Position numbers and translations under genes: made by a program. A stretch of 64,000 nucleotides of DNA from Paenibacillus sp. AN1007 (GTDB taxonomy: Bacteria > Bacillota > Bacilli > Paenibacillales > Paenibacillaceae): NCBI RefSeq assembly GCF_040702995.1, contig NZ_CP159992.1, positions 4,489,501-4,553,500 of the forward strand. The letters are read 5' to 3'. Within the stretch, counting starts at the first letter, position 1. Each line of letters begins with the position of its first letter. Positions 17,281-26,233 of this stretch are shown here, one piece after another. Under the pieces are notes generated by a model. It was not told the origin of the DNA. It was given only the letters and a program-made list of their open reading frames with translations, and ran no database searches.

Positions 17281-18057
17281 TCAGCCTTTGGAATGCAGCT
17301 GCGGCTGCTTGACCTTTTTTCCAGCCATCCGTTTCAGCCGCTCTGGAATGGCAAAGAGCAGCAGGTATAACAAGGAAAATAACACCAGAGCAAGAAGCTC
17401 CTCACCAAGAATGTAGACTGGATAAGGCCCAAGCACGTCTAACACGGAAGGTGTGTTCGGTTTATGTCTCAGAAACATATAATTCGCACCCAGTAAAACA
17501 TCAACAATATACACCACCAGCGCCGCGACATTCACAAATATCATGGAGCCTGCAACTGATCGCCATCCTGGACGAAGCTGTTCCACCAATGTCATATAGA
17601 GCAGAGCAAAAATGATCATTGCATGAGCCGTAAAAAATTGGATGAAGCGAAAATGAGCAAATGCATAGCCCAAATTCGGTGTTACAATGGCCATCAGGGC
17701 ACCTGCGATACCTGAGAAAAGCAGAGCAGAATACAACCATCTTTTGCGTGTTAGCAATAACAGTGCTGACAATAATAACGATAAGCTGCACAGCTCCAGC
17801 GGAAGTGAAGTCTGCAGGCTCCAAATCCCTCCATACACATACCAAAATTGCAGCAGGATCTCGCAGCCAATCATGAACCCCGCCAGCCCCATACGCGTAA
17901 GCTGGCTTGAACGTTTAGACATAGAACGGAGCTGACGTCTAAATAGAAATAACAGGAGAATCAGTACAGCGATGATGACGATCGATACGATATGTGAAGT
18001 CGAGAATGCTGCAAAAGGCTCTGCATCATACGGGTCAAGCCAAGATGGGTAGGCCAT
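17281..18057 (-). CDS. ywaF: TIGR02206 (YwaF) family integral membrane protein
   Basis: 258 residues with seven or so hydrophobic segments. Family features include an opening FAAFSTSHIVSIV, LPLELCSLSLLLSALLLL, HFRFIQFFTAHAMIIFALLYM and MFLRHKPNTPSVLDVLGPYPVYI. It matches the Bacillales YwaF/TIGR02206 membrane family, whose function is unknown. The start ATG is preceded by AAAGGAGAGAGG. It stops 23 bases past the MITE-like element, with no separate terminator seen. Confidence 0.85.
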   Translation of the reverse strand: MAYPSWLDPYDAEPFAAFSTSHIVSIVIIAVLILLLFLFRRQLRSMSKRSSQLTRMGLAGFMIGCEILLQFWYVYGGIWSLQTSLPLELCSLSLLLSALLLLTRKRWLYSALLFSGIAGALMAIVTPNLGYAFAHFRFIQFFTAHAMIIFALLYMTLVEQLRPGWRSVAGSMIFVNVAALVVYIVDVLLGANYMFLRHKPNTPSVLDVLGPYPVYILGEELLALVLFSLLYLLLFAIPERLKRMAGKKVKQPQLHSKG

Positions 18058-18354
18058 GCCTTTCCTCTCTCCTTTTGATCAGGTTAAAAGGGACTATTTC
18101 CTTACAATAGGAATGGTAACTTTTCTCATTCTGCCACCGAATCAGGTAACTGTCCACCTTCATATAAAATAAATATTGTATTATAAATATCTTTATGTTA
18201 AGATAAAGCCAAGAACAAAACATACAAAAAGTTAGTAACTTTAAATATGATAACTGAAAATGTGATTAACCTATCTTTGGAGTACTCACATTAGCGCTCC
18301 ATGACATTCAGGATTTTTCGTAGGACTTCACTTTATCTCTAGGAGGAATATATT
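18058..18354. other. Divergent promoter region
   Basis: AT-rich spacer between the YwaF-type gene and the VOC dioxygenase. No gene or recognised operator; it must hold both promoters. Confidence 0.45.
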
Positions 18355-19329
18355 ATGCTTATTAAAGGACTTCATCACGTATCCGCACTCACAGCACATG
18401 CTGATCAGAACTACCGCTTCTATACGGATATCATGGGCCTGCGCCTGATCAAAAAAACGGTCAATCAGGATGACGTCTCGGTCTATCACCTGTTCTATGG
18501 AGATGAGAAAGGAAATCCCGGTACAGAGCTTACTTTCTTCGAGATTCCGATGGCCGGGCGTACACGTGAAGGTGTGAACAGCATCTCGGCTACTTCCCTT
18601 CGTGTACCAAGCGATGCAGCTCTTGCCTATTGGGCGCAGCGCTTCGACGAATATGAAGTACCTCACGGCGAGATCATGCAGCGCGGAGGCCGTGCGACAT
18701 TGGCATTCACAGACTTCGAAGGCATGCGGCTGATTCTTGTATCTGACGAACATAACACGGGTGTTGCAGGCGGCAAACCTTGGGATCGAAGCCCTGTACC
18801 TGCAGAATATGGCATCGTAGGTTTGGGTCCAATTCATCTGACTGTACAGGATGCTTCACTCACCGCACCTGTCCTCACCGAACTGCTTGGATTTAGAGCA
18901 AAAGGCAGCTATCCTGCTTTTACATCCGGTCAGCCTGATGTGCTTGTATTCGAATCTGGTGAAGGCGGCAGCGGTTCAGAAGTTCATCTGGAGGAGCGTA
19001 ATGATCTGGAGCTGGAACGTCCTGGACGCGGCAGTGTTCACCACGTAGCCTTCCGTGTCGACAATGAGGAAGAATTGAGACAGTGGGTTGACCGCGTGCA
19101 TCAGTTCCAGTTCCCAAGCTCCGGTTTTGTCGATCGCTTCTACTTCCGTTCCCTGTACTTCCGTGAAGCAAACGGTATTTTGTTCGAGCTTGCTACAGAC
19201 GGCCCGGGATTTGATACAGACGAGGATTTTGCCACTCTTGGGGAATCCCTTGCACTTCCTCCATTCCTGGAAGGACGCCGTGCCGAGATCGAAGCAAACC
19301 TGAAACCGCTGGATACGATGATTCGTTAA
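18355..19329 (+). CDS. Ring-cleaving dioxygenase, VOC/glyoxalase fold (MhqO-like)
   Basis: 324 residues made of two vicinal-oxygen-chelate modules. The first starts LIKGLHHVSALTAH (metal His) and includes YRFYTDIMGLRLIKKTVNQDD; the second includes LGPIHLTVQDASLTAPVLTE and GSVHHVAFRVDNEEE, with a late Glu in ILFELATDGPG. The Bacillales relatives (MhqA/MhqE/MhqO) are induced by quinones and detoxify hydroquinones or catechols. AGGAGG lies eight bases before the ATG. Monocistronic, closed by the hairpin at 19387. No MhqR-type gene is adjacent. Confidence 0.88.
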   Translation: MLIKGLHHVSALTAHADQNYRFYTDIMGLRLIKKTVNQDDVSVYHLFYGDEKGNPGTELTFFEIPMAGRTREGVNSISATSLRVPSDAALAYWAQRFDEYEVPHGEIMQRGGRATLAFTDFEGMRLILVSDEHNTGVAGGKPWDRSPVPAEYGIVGLGPIHLTVQDASLTAPVLTELLGFRAKGSYPAFTSGQPDVLVFESGEGGSGSEVHLEERNDLELERPGRGSVHHVAFRVDNEEELRQWVDRVHQFQFPSSGFVDRFYFRSLYFREANGILFELATDGPGFDTDEDFATLGESLALPPFLEGRRAEIEANLKPLDTMIR

Positions 19330-19386
19330 TGTTCATAAGCACAAGGTAAACCAGCAATAGATTGTAATCACTAATGAATATAAGAA

Positions 19387-19459
19387 AAACGATGCTTTCA
19401 TCATGCAGCTCAGAATTCAAACCTGGGTTCAGAGCCTGCCTGATGAATCATCGTTTTTT
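19387..19459. terminator. Bidirectional terminator, long stem
   Basis: AAAACGATG..TCATC / GATGA..CATCGTTTTTT with an inner imperfect stem around CAGG..CCTG. It separates the convergent dioxygenase and stalk-protein genes. Confidence 0.75.
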
Positions 19460-19482
19460 ATGTTTGTGTTCCGTAAGAAGTT

Positions 19483-20196
19483 TTACTTGGTCAGATACGA
19501 GGTCGTGAGCGGTACAAACAGAGCTGAACCCGGATCTTCAGATACAATCTCGACATAGACAGCGTCTGTACCTTTCACATCCACATCAAGACTCATCATA
19601 CCGGTTTCCGGAGTGATATTGAATTTTTTGAGAGTCGCGAGGTCCTGATCGTAGATATGAATCTCCTGATTTCCTTTCAGCGCGGCAAGTTCCAAGTGCA
19701 GAGAAGAATACTTTTTACCTGTATTGATCTGAATATCTTTTCCCTGCTTCGTAGGGTCATTATGCAGATAAACATCCTTATAATCCTTGCCTTTGTATGT
19801 GGTATCCGCAGGATCTTTAGTGTGCCAAGCGGTCGATCCCAATACGGATGTTCCAAGTACACTCAGCGTTACTTTTCCGTTTGTTCCTGGCGCAGGCGCA
19901 GATCCATTCGTTCCACCGATCAGGACGGATGAAGTTGCACCGTCATAATTGATCTCGGTTCCAAGCAGTGTCCCAACCGCACGCACCGGCAAATACGTTG
20001 TTCCGTTATATGTGATCGGCAGAACGGTCTTGCCATTCGCATCCTTGGCAGTCACTGTTTCACCGTTCAGCTTCAACGTAATTTTACTGTTCAGATATGC
20101 CTTGATCTGCTCCAGACCTGTTGCCGCCAACGCACCTGTACCTATCCCAAGCGTCAATGTGCCCACCATCAAACCGAGTACGACTTTTTTCTTCAT
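19483..20196 (-). CDS. Secreted stalk-domain protein (copper amine oxidase N-like)
   Basis: 237 residues. A signal peptide (ending TGALAATG) is followed by a stalk/Cu-amine-oxidase-N domain: ITLKLNGETVTAKDANGK, LPITYNGTTYLPVRAVGTLL, EINYDGATSSVLIGG. The C-terminal 120 residues look like an NPCBM-type beta-sandwich (SSLHLELAALKGNQEIHIYD). Stalk domains are surface-attachment or peptidoglycan-associated modules in Bacillales. ATG at 20196 follows GGGAGGG; an in-frame TTG directly before it is unneeded. Confidence 0.82.
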   Translation of the reverse strand: MKKKVVLGLMVGTLTLGIGTGALAATGLEQIKAYLNSKITLKLNGETVTAKDANGKTVLPITYNGTTYLPVRAVGTLLGTEINYDGATSSVLIGGTNGSAPAPGTNGKVTLSVLGTSVLGSTAWHTKDPADTTYKGKDYKDVYLHNDPTKQGKDIQINTGKKYSSLHLELAALKGNQEIHIYDQDLATLKKFNITPETGMMSLDVDVKGTDAVYVEIVSEDPGSALFVPLTTSYLTK

Positions 20197-20438
20197 CAAA
20201 ATCCCTCCCAGACGTTTAAATGAGTTGTCCTTTATACATTTAAACGACTAAAGCGTGAATGTCAATTGTTTTCAGCATTTTTTCGAAACTTTTTTATATT
20301 CAGACAGCACAAAATGAGGCTGTAGTCACTCCTTTTTTTTCAGCCCCATCCGATGGTCATGCTTGCCATGACATGCTCCGTATTTTTATAGGTAATCCAA
20401 TCTATATCGTTGTGCTGCAGCACAATTCCAACCTTTAC

Positions 20439-21296
20439 TCAATCAAATGACTCGTAGTATTCCTCTTCATATACTTCCATACTATATTTTAAATCGCTCG
20501 CCTTCCATTCCCCATTCTGAAACACATAAGAAAACGTTAAATCGCCGGCATACAGCCCATCGCCATATGCCCCCGATGTAGAAACAACAAGCTTGTTATC
20601 CTCTACACTATAATAAGTCACACGACCAAATTGTAATTTCTCATAATACAGTACATCTCCGGCTGCCTTATCCACACGAGAGGACTCCTCTGGAACCCCG
20701 TTCAAGGTCACCCCAATCTCGATCTGGTCGGAGGTTACCGTAACTTTGGACTCCACACGTTCCTTCACAATCTCATCTAAAGTCTGCATCTTCATTACTT
20801 CCAGTGAAACCGGATCAAGAATGTGTGCCTGACCCAGATAAATTCCAGTGCCGTGCCCCTCCGAATACAACACCACAATCTCTTTTTTACCGTCGCCGTT
20901 CAAATCCAGTTCATGTACTTCAGGTTTGTACGAACCCCCCTCTGCTCTCCAATCACTAAATTCACGCTTTTTGCCGTCTGCCTCAACCACAAGGCCATTA
21001 TATATATATCCCGAACCCTCAACACTCATCGGGTACACTCGAACGTTGTTATTCTCAGGTGCTGTCGAAACGTCATCTGCTTTAATCGGCATCATATCTT
21101 TAGCCTTATCTTTATTGCTGTTCACTGCATGGTTCATTCCATCTATATGGGAAGCCTCGACCGCTGCGGTCTGGCTGGATGATTCATCTATATTAAGCTG
21201 TTGTTGCGACTCATTTGTCGTTTTGGCAGTCGAAGTTACCGAAAGTGCGGCAACCGCCAAAATAATCATCAGCAGGATACCTGTCCAAGTTTTCAA
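20439..21296 (-). CDS. Secreted or membrane-anchored protein with a DLNGDGKKE repeat-like motif
   Basis: 285 residues starting from TTG (21296), supported by AAGGAGC nine bases upstream. The N-terminal hydrophobic helix (ILLMIILAVAALSV) could be an uncleaved anchor; no lipobox Cys is present. A Ser/Asn-rich linker (to about residue 80) precedes a beta-rich domain containing HELDLNGDGKKEIVVLYSEGHGTG, the kind of Ca-binding loop seen in VCBS/FG-GAP proteins. The C-terminus is acidic (YEEEYYESFD). No enzymatic motif; function unknown. Confidence 0.7.
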   Translation of the reverse strand: MKTWTGILLMIILAVAALSVTSTAKTTNESQQQLNIDESSSQTAAVEASHIDGMNHAVNSNKDKAKDMMPIKADDVSTAPENNNVRVYPMSVEGSGYIYNGLVVEADGKKREFSDWRAEGGSYKPEVHELDLNGDGKKEIVVLYSEGHGTGIYLGQAHILDPVSLEVMKMQTLDEIVKERVESKVTVTSDQIEIGVTLNGVPEESSRVDKAAGDVLYYEKLQFGRVTYYSVEDNKLVVSTSGAYGDGLYAGDLTFSYVFQNGEWKASDLKYSMEVYEEEYYESFD

Positions 21297-21451
21297 TATA
21301 CTGGGCTCCTTCTTCTGTTGTGATATTCCTATTATATCTTCATTTATCGCCTGCGCGCTGCAATTTTGTTAATCTTTCTTAAAAAATCTTTACAAATCTT
21401 CAATCACACGAAAAAACGTTCGTCTTTAACCAAAATAAGCTAATTTCCCGG

Positions 21452-21501
21452 AAAATAAAAAGCATTTCGGAGACAGCTCAAGGCTGCATCCGAAATGCTT
21501 T
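21452..21501 (-). terminator. Intrinsic terminator of the second chemoreceptor
   Basis: AAAGCATTTCGGA / TCCGAAATGCTTT stem overlapping the stop codon, with TTTTTATTTT following on the minus strand. Confidence 0.88.
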
Positions 21502-22755
21502 GGTTTTGTCGAGCAGTCGATCTGTTAACTGCCTAAGCTCTTCTGCTGAAGAAGAGATTTCCTCCATGATTGCGGTCTCCTCATGCGCAGCATCCATAAT
21601 GCGCTTAGCTTCATCCGAGAAGGAAACGGCTTTCCCTTGAATCTTTTTCACATGGCCATGGGTTTGTTCCACACGCCCTGTCTGGTCAGCAATTTTGGAA
21701 CCGATATCATGGGCACCTTTCATAAATACTTCAACCGTGCCTGTAAGCTCATGCAGTGTCTGATCGACGGAAATGGTTCGCTGCGACTCATTCACAACCA
21801 GTCCATGCTGTTCATGGCTGAGCTGTACGGTTTCACGGATTCGCTCCTGCACTCGGCTGATCAGCTCATTAATGCGATGCACCGAATCTTTACTCTCGTC
21901 AGCCAGCTTGCGAATCTGCTGAGCAACAACCGCGAAGCCCGCGCCCTCTTCTCCGGCACGTGCCGCTTCAATGGAAGCGTTTAAAGCAAGCAGTCCGGTT
22001 TCTTCAGCAATATTTTTAACGGATTGGGTAATCACTTCAATATCCGAAGCTTCCTTCTCCAGAAGCAGCATAATATCACGGGATCGATTGTGAGATGCTG
22101 CCAGCTCGTCCATGCCTTTCATGAGCGATGAGAAGGTGCCTTTCGTATGATCCACCGAACGTTCCATCTGACCAGAGAGTTCTGTCATACCTACGGACTG
22201 ATGCTGCATCTTCTGAAAATCACTTAACATTTCATCCGCTGTAATCAGGGAATGATGAGAAGTCACTTTCTGATCTTCTACACCGACCGCAATATGATCT
22301 ACCGCTTCTGACATCATCTCAATCTGTTCGGCTGCCTGGGTAATTGCTTCACTTAAGGACTGAGCATTCTGAGAGGTTGTCCGTGTACTTTCCGCAATAT
22401 CGTTCACGATGCTTCTCAGATTAGAAACCATTACGTTGAAAGCATCATATAATACAGTAAGCTCATCCTGAGTGCGGCGCTGCGGAATCTCCGTCGTCAA
22501 ATCTCCGGAGGATACCTGCTGCGCTGCACGGGACAGCTGCACAATCGGACGAGTCAGATAGCGGGAAGCCAACCATCCGAGAATTCCGTTCCAGCATACT
22601 CCCATAAGCAGAACAATCGATATGTATAGCCAGCTCGGCATATTAAGCGAAATCCAATCCTTGACAAAAAAAATAAAAAAGCCGCTAGTTCCGTACGTAA
22701 TAATTGAAATCAGTATCAAACCTGCGACAGTCTTAGCCCCTAAAGTCCACTTCAT
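21478..22755 (-). CDS. Chemoreceptor-like protein without an extracellular sensor
   Basis: 425 residues: two closely spaced TM helices (about residues 10-55), HAMP (SRYLTRPIVQLSRAAQQVSS), then a full MCP signalling domain with the tip motif SVKNIAEETGLLALNASIEAARAGE. Because only a few residues lie outside the membrane, the input is probably intramembrane or cytoplasmic, such as redox or membrane state. The start ATG follows GGGGTG. It shares architecture with the Bacillus/Paenibacillus 'sensor-less' MCPs. Terminator overlaps the stop. Confidence 0.9.
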   Translation of the reverse strand: MKWTLGAKTVAGLILISIITYGTSGFFIFFVKDWISLNMPSWLYISIVLLMGVCWNGILGWLASRYLTRPIVQLSRAAQQVSSGDLTTEIPQRRTQDELTVLYDAFNVMVSNLRSIVNDIAESTRTTSQNAQSLSEAITQAAEQIEMMSEAVDHIAVGVEDQKVTSHHSLITADEMLSDFQKMQHQSVGMTELSGQMERSVDHTKGTFSSLMKGMDELAASHNRSRDIMLLLEKEASDIEVITQSVKNIAEETGLLALNASIEAARAGEEGAGFAVVAQQIRKLADESKDSVHRINELISRVQERIRETVQLSHEQHGLVVNESQRTISVDQTLHELTGTVEVFMKGAHDIGSKIADQTGRVEQTHGHVKKIQGKAVSFSDEAKRIMDAAHEETAIMEEISSSAEELRQLTDRLLDKTKAFRMQP

Positions 22756-22995
22756 GTTCGCACCCCGTAGTCCTTTTTTCCTATTTTACCAATCATGTAC
22801 CAAATATCATGTGACATATATCACTGAAAACGCTCTATTCACCTCTGACCAATCGTCCATGAATGACTTTCATACCATTTAGCTCATAATGAATAAGACA
22901 AGCTTGGTACCCTCCCCCGCTGCTGTAATTAATAAAACAAAATTTAAATTCCCCAATTTAAATTATTATCGGTTACAACGAAAGAATCATTTAGC

Positions 22996-23012
22996 TTGGC
23001 ATCTATTTTGCT
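22996..23012 (+). promoter_or_regulatory. Sigma-54 promoter of the aspA locus
   Basis: TTGGCATCTATTTTGCT: GG at 22998-22999 and GC at 23010-23011 have the exact 12-base offset of the -24/-12 consensus. It lies 75 bases before the aspA start. Two AATTTAAATT palindromes (22941-22964) sit just upstream. Confidence 0.75.
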
Positions 23013-23086
23013 TAAATGATATACTGAGTGCGCTTCAGCAGCGCTGGAGCAGAACTATTTTGATGATGCCAATGGAGGCGAACGAG

Positions 23087-24521
23087 ATGTCTACTATGTC
23101 CACACGGACGGAGAAAGATTTTATCGGCGAAAAAGAAATCCCGGCTTATGCGTACTATGGAATTCAAACGGTGCGGGCTGTAGAGAACTTCCCGATTACC
23201 GGCGTTCCGGTGCACCGCGAACTGGTTACGGCGCTGGCTGCTGTTAAGAAGGCAGCGGCTATGGCGAACATGGAACTGAAGATGCTTCCGGGCAAAATCG
23301 GTGAAGTGATCATTATGGCAGCGGATGAAATGATGAAAGGCCATCATCTCGATCATTTTATTGTAGACTCCATTCAGGGCGGTGCAGGCACCTCCATGAA
23401 TATGAATATCAACGAAATTCTGGCCAACCGCGGACTCGAACTGTTAACCAAAAATAAAGGGGACTACTTTCACTGTAACCCCAATAATCATGTGAACATG
23501 TCCCAATCTACCAATGACGTTGTACCAACAGCCCTGCGCATTGCAGACCTATCGTCTATCGGAGACACTGCTGGGCACGATGAAAAAACTGCAGGAGGCC
23601 TTTCGCAAAAAAGAAGTCGAGTTCAACGATGTGGTAAAAGTAGGGCGCACCCATCTTCAGGATGCCGTACCGATCCGCCTGGGACAAGAATTCGGTGCGT
23701 ATGCCCGTGTCATTGGAAGGGATATCGAACGACTTGAATATGCCAATAAACGCATGCTCACCATTAACATGGGTGCAACAGCTGTAGGAACAGGACTCAA
23801 TGCCAAACCGGAATACATCGTCAAGGTTACCGAGTATCTGTCAGAGGTCACCGGCCTTCCGCTGCAGACCGCAGACGATCTGGTTGATGCGACCCAGAAT
23901 ACAGATGCTTATCTGGAACTCTCGGCGGCTCTGAAAGTATGTGCAGTCAGCCTCTCCAAAATCTGTAATGACATCCGCATGATGGCTTCAGGCCCGCGTG
24001 CCGGACTGAATGAGCTGCTTCTGCCGCCACGTCAGCCGGGATCTTCCATCATGCCGGGGAAAGTCAATCCGGTAATGGCAGAGGTGATTAATCAGGTATC
24101 CTTCCAAGTCATGGGGAATGACCATACCATCTGTATGGCTTGTGAAGCTGGACAGTTCGAACTGAATGTGATGGGCCCTGTTATTGCATTTAACCTGCTG
24201 CAATCGCTGAAGATTATGAATAACGGGATTGATGTATTTACACGGTACGCCGTGGAAGAGATGGAAGCCAATCGGGAGCGCTGTGAGCTCATCATGAAAC
24301 AAAGCTTTAGTGTCGTGACAGCCCTGAATCCTCATTTGGGCTATAATGTAGCTGCCTCCATCGTAAAAGAAGCACTGAAAACCGGGATGACCCTGCAGGA
24401 AATCATTCTGGAGCGAGGTTTGCTGACCCCTGAGGAATTGGAAGAGATTTTACATCCGGAACAAATGACTACACCTGGGATTGCCGGAGAACATTTCCTG
24501 CGTAATATGGAGCGCTTGTAA
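23087..24521 (+). pseudogene. aspA: Aspartate ammonia-lyase, broken by an apparent +1 frameshift
   Basis: Aspartase converts L-aspartate to fumarate and ammonia. The reading frame from ATG 23087 (GGAGG eight bases upstream) runs through KDFIGEKEIPAYAYYGIQT and HVNMSQSTNDVVPTALRIADL. It leaves frame near base 23552 and continues in the +1 frame as RLSETLLGTMKK, VKVGRTHLQDAVPIRLGQEF and the signature GSSIMPGKVNP to the end. Dropping one base (T23552 or A23551) restores a normal full-length enzyme of about 477 residues. Either the gene is inactivated, the base is a sequencing insertion, or decoding slips there. All catalytic motifs are intact. Preceded by a sigma-54 promoter and followed by a terminator. 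Confidence 0.88.
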
Positions 24522-24552
24522 GTTCTCTAAGCTTAAAGGGAGTCAATGAAAT

Positions 24553-24592
24553 GCCCTGTTATCCGTTTATTCGGTTAACAGGGCTCTTTTCT
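24553..24592 (+). terminator. Intrinsic terminator after aspA
   Basis: GCCCTGTTA / TAACAGGGC stem with an inner CCG/CGG pairing, then CTCTTTTCTTT. Confidence 0.85.
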
Positions 24593-24640
24593 TTGAGGTA
24601 CTTCACAGGTTGGTTTTAAAAAGCATACTCCGGCTTCTTC

Positions 24641-25987
24641 TCATCGCTTGGTCCGGGGAGAGGAAGCCTGATCCACTGGATGGCTGTTCCAGCGTTTTCG
24701 TTCCAAGGAAGGCAAAATCCGAAGTTCTTCCCTGTACTTCGCAACAGTTCGCCGGGAAAGAAGGATGCCTTCATCAGCTAGAACAGTAGCCAGCTGGCTG
24801 TCTGAGTACGGCCTATTGATCTGCTCGGTTCGAACAATTTCCTTTAGACGTCGTTTGACAGCGGATGCGGACGTCTGCTGTCCTGATACGGTTGATATGC
24901 CGGAGTCAAAAAAGCTCTTTGCCTCATAGATTCCATAAGGAGTGTGTATATATTTACCGTTTACAGCACGGCTGACCGTTGATTCATGCATATGAAGTTT
25001 CTCAGCAATAACCGCGAGATTAAGCGGTACCAGCGCATCAAGGCCCTCACTCAAAAAGTGCTTCTGCTCATCCATAACAGCCATCAGCACACGAAGCAAA
25101 GTCCTGCGCCTCTGCTGCACACTGCGCATAATGGCCCTCGCTTCTGACACCCGATTCTTCCAGAGTTCGCCGGGAGCCGAATCTCTGACCCAGCTGCTGC
25201 AGGCTTCATTCAAGGATACACGCGGATTACCTGCTGCAAGCAGTCTGAACACCCTCTCTCCGTGAAGCAGTTCCACGGCAGCATCGGGAACAACATAATG
25301 CGGGCGTTCAGCAGCTCCAATGCAGCGGCACGGCTTGGGGTCCAGCTGCGTGATATAGTTATACGCCGCCTGTGCTTCCCGCGAGGTGATGCCAAGTCTG
25401 TCTCCCGTTCGTCCAGGATGGAAAGGAACCAACGCCTCCAGGCCTGCCTGCACCATCTGCTCGGCGTACGGCGCTGCAGATGCATCACGGCGAATCTGCA
25501 GCAGCAAACATTCCTGCAGATTCCGTGCTCCCACCCCCGGAGGGTCCAGAGACTGCAGAACGTCCAGCCCTGCATTCAGCTCACTCATGGATACCTTTAA
25601 TACAGTCTGAATGTCTGATAATTCCATCTTCAAGTATCCATCATCATTTACACATCCGGCCAAATAGACAGCCGCCTTCTCCAGTCCGTTCGGCATACTC
25701 ATTAGGCGAATCTGCGAAGCAAGGATTTGTTCCACCGTAGGCTCTGTTCCTTTGGCCTGAAGTAAAGGATCATACGAAGTATGCCATTGCGTATTGTCTC
25801 GCCGCACTGATCTGAACGGGTACGCGGGCTGATCTTCCAGTTCAAGCAGCGGATTATCCGCTGCGGCTTCCTGCAAATAACGATAAAGCTCCTGACCAGA
25901 CATGGTCAGCAGATGAAAGGACTGTTTCATCTCCGGCGTGATGGACAGCCGGAACCGCTGTTCCTGCACCAACTGAACATCTAACAT
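24641..25987 (-). CDS. rpoN: RNA polymerase sigma-54 factor
   Basis: 448 residues (SigL in Bacillus). The glutamine-containing N-terminal activator-interacting region (MLDVQLVQEQRFRLSITPEMKQS) leads to the core-binding domain (DDGYLKMELSDIQ, LQSLDPPGVGARNLQECLLLQ), the HTH region (LHMHESTVSRAVNGKYI) and the RpoN box RRTVAKYREEL near the C-terminus. It directs transcription from -24/-12 promoters, three of which lie within 5 kb. Start ATG is preceded by GGAGGG. It is placed on the same strand downstream of the P5C dehydrogenase gene with a 246-base gap. Confidence 0.96.
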   Translation of the reverse strand: MLDVQLVQEQRFRLSITPEMKQSFHLLTMSGQELYRYLQEAAADNPLLELEDQPAYPFRSVRRDNTQWHTSYDPLLQAKGTEPTVEQILASQIRLMSMPNGLEKAAVYLAGCVNDDGYLKMELSDIQTVLKVSMSELNAGLDVLQSLDPPGVGARNLQECLLLQIRRDASAAPYAEQMVQAGLEALVPFHPGRTGDRLGITSREAQAAYNYITQLDPKPCRCIGAAERPHYVVPDAAVELLHGERVFRLLAAGNPRVSLNEACSSWVRDSAPGELWKNRVSEARAIMRSVQQRRRTLLRVLMAVMDEQKHFLSEGLDALVPLNLAVIAEKLHMHESTVSRAVNGKYIHTPYGIYEAKSFFDSGISTVSGQQTSASAVKRRLKEIVRTEQINRPYSDSQLATVLADEGILLSRRTVAKYREELRILPSLERKRWNSHPVDQASSPRTKR

Positions 25988-26233
25988 CCGTCGCCCTCCT
26001 TATGTCAAGCTGGACATGAATTGAACACAGTGCGGTGCGCTATACGTTAAAGTAATGCCTTTTCTCCGGAACACTTCCATGACAATATAACCCGAAGAGC
26101 ATCCGCTTGAATATCCCGTCTTCAATATTTTCATGGTAATTCGAAGTATTGTAAAAAAGGGATTTGCAGGCATATTACCATACAGTTCATTCATTGTCAG
26201 CATGTTAATACAGACATGCCGCATCCCGCTGCA

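Noticed and set aside
22889..23086. N-terminal extension of aspA
   Set aside because: The frame is open from 22889 but crosses the sigma-54 promoter, and a GGAGG site fits ATG 23087.
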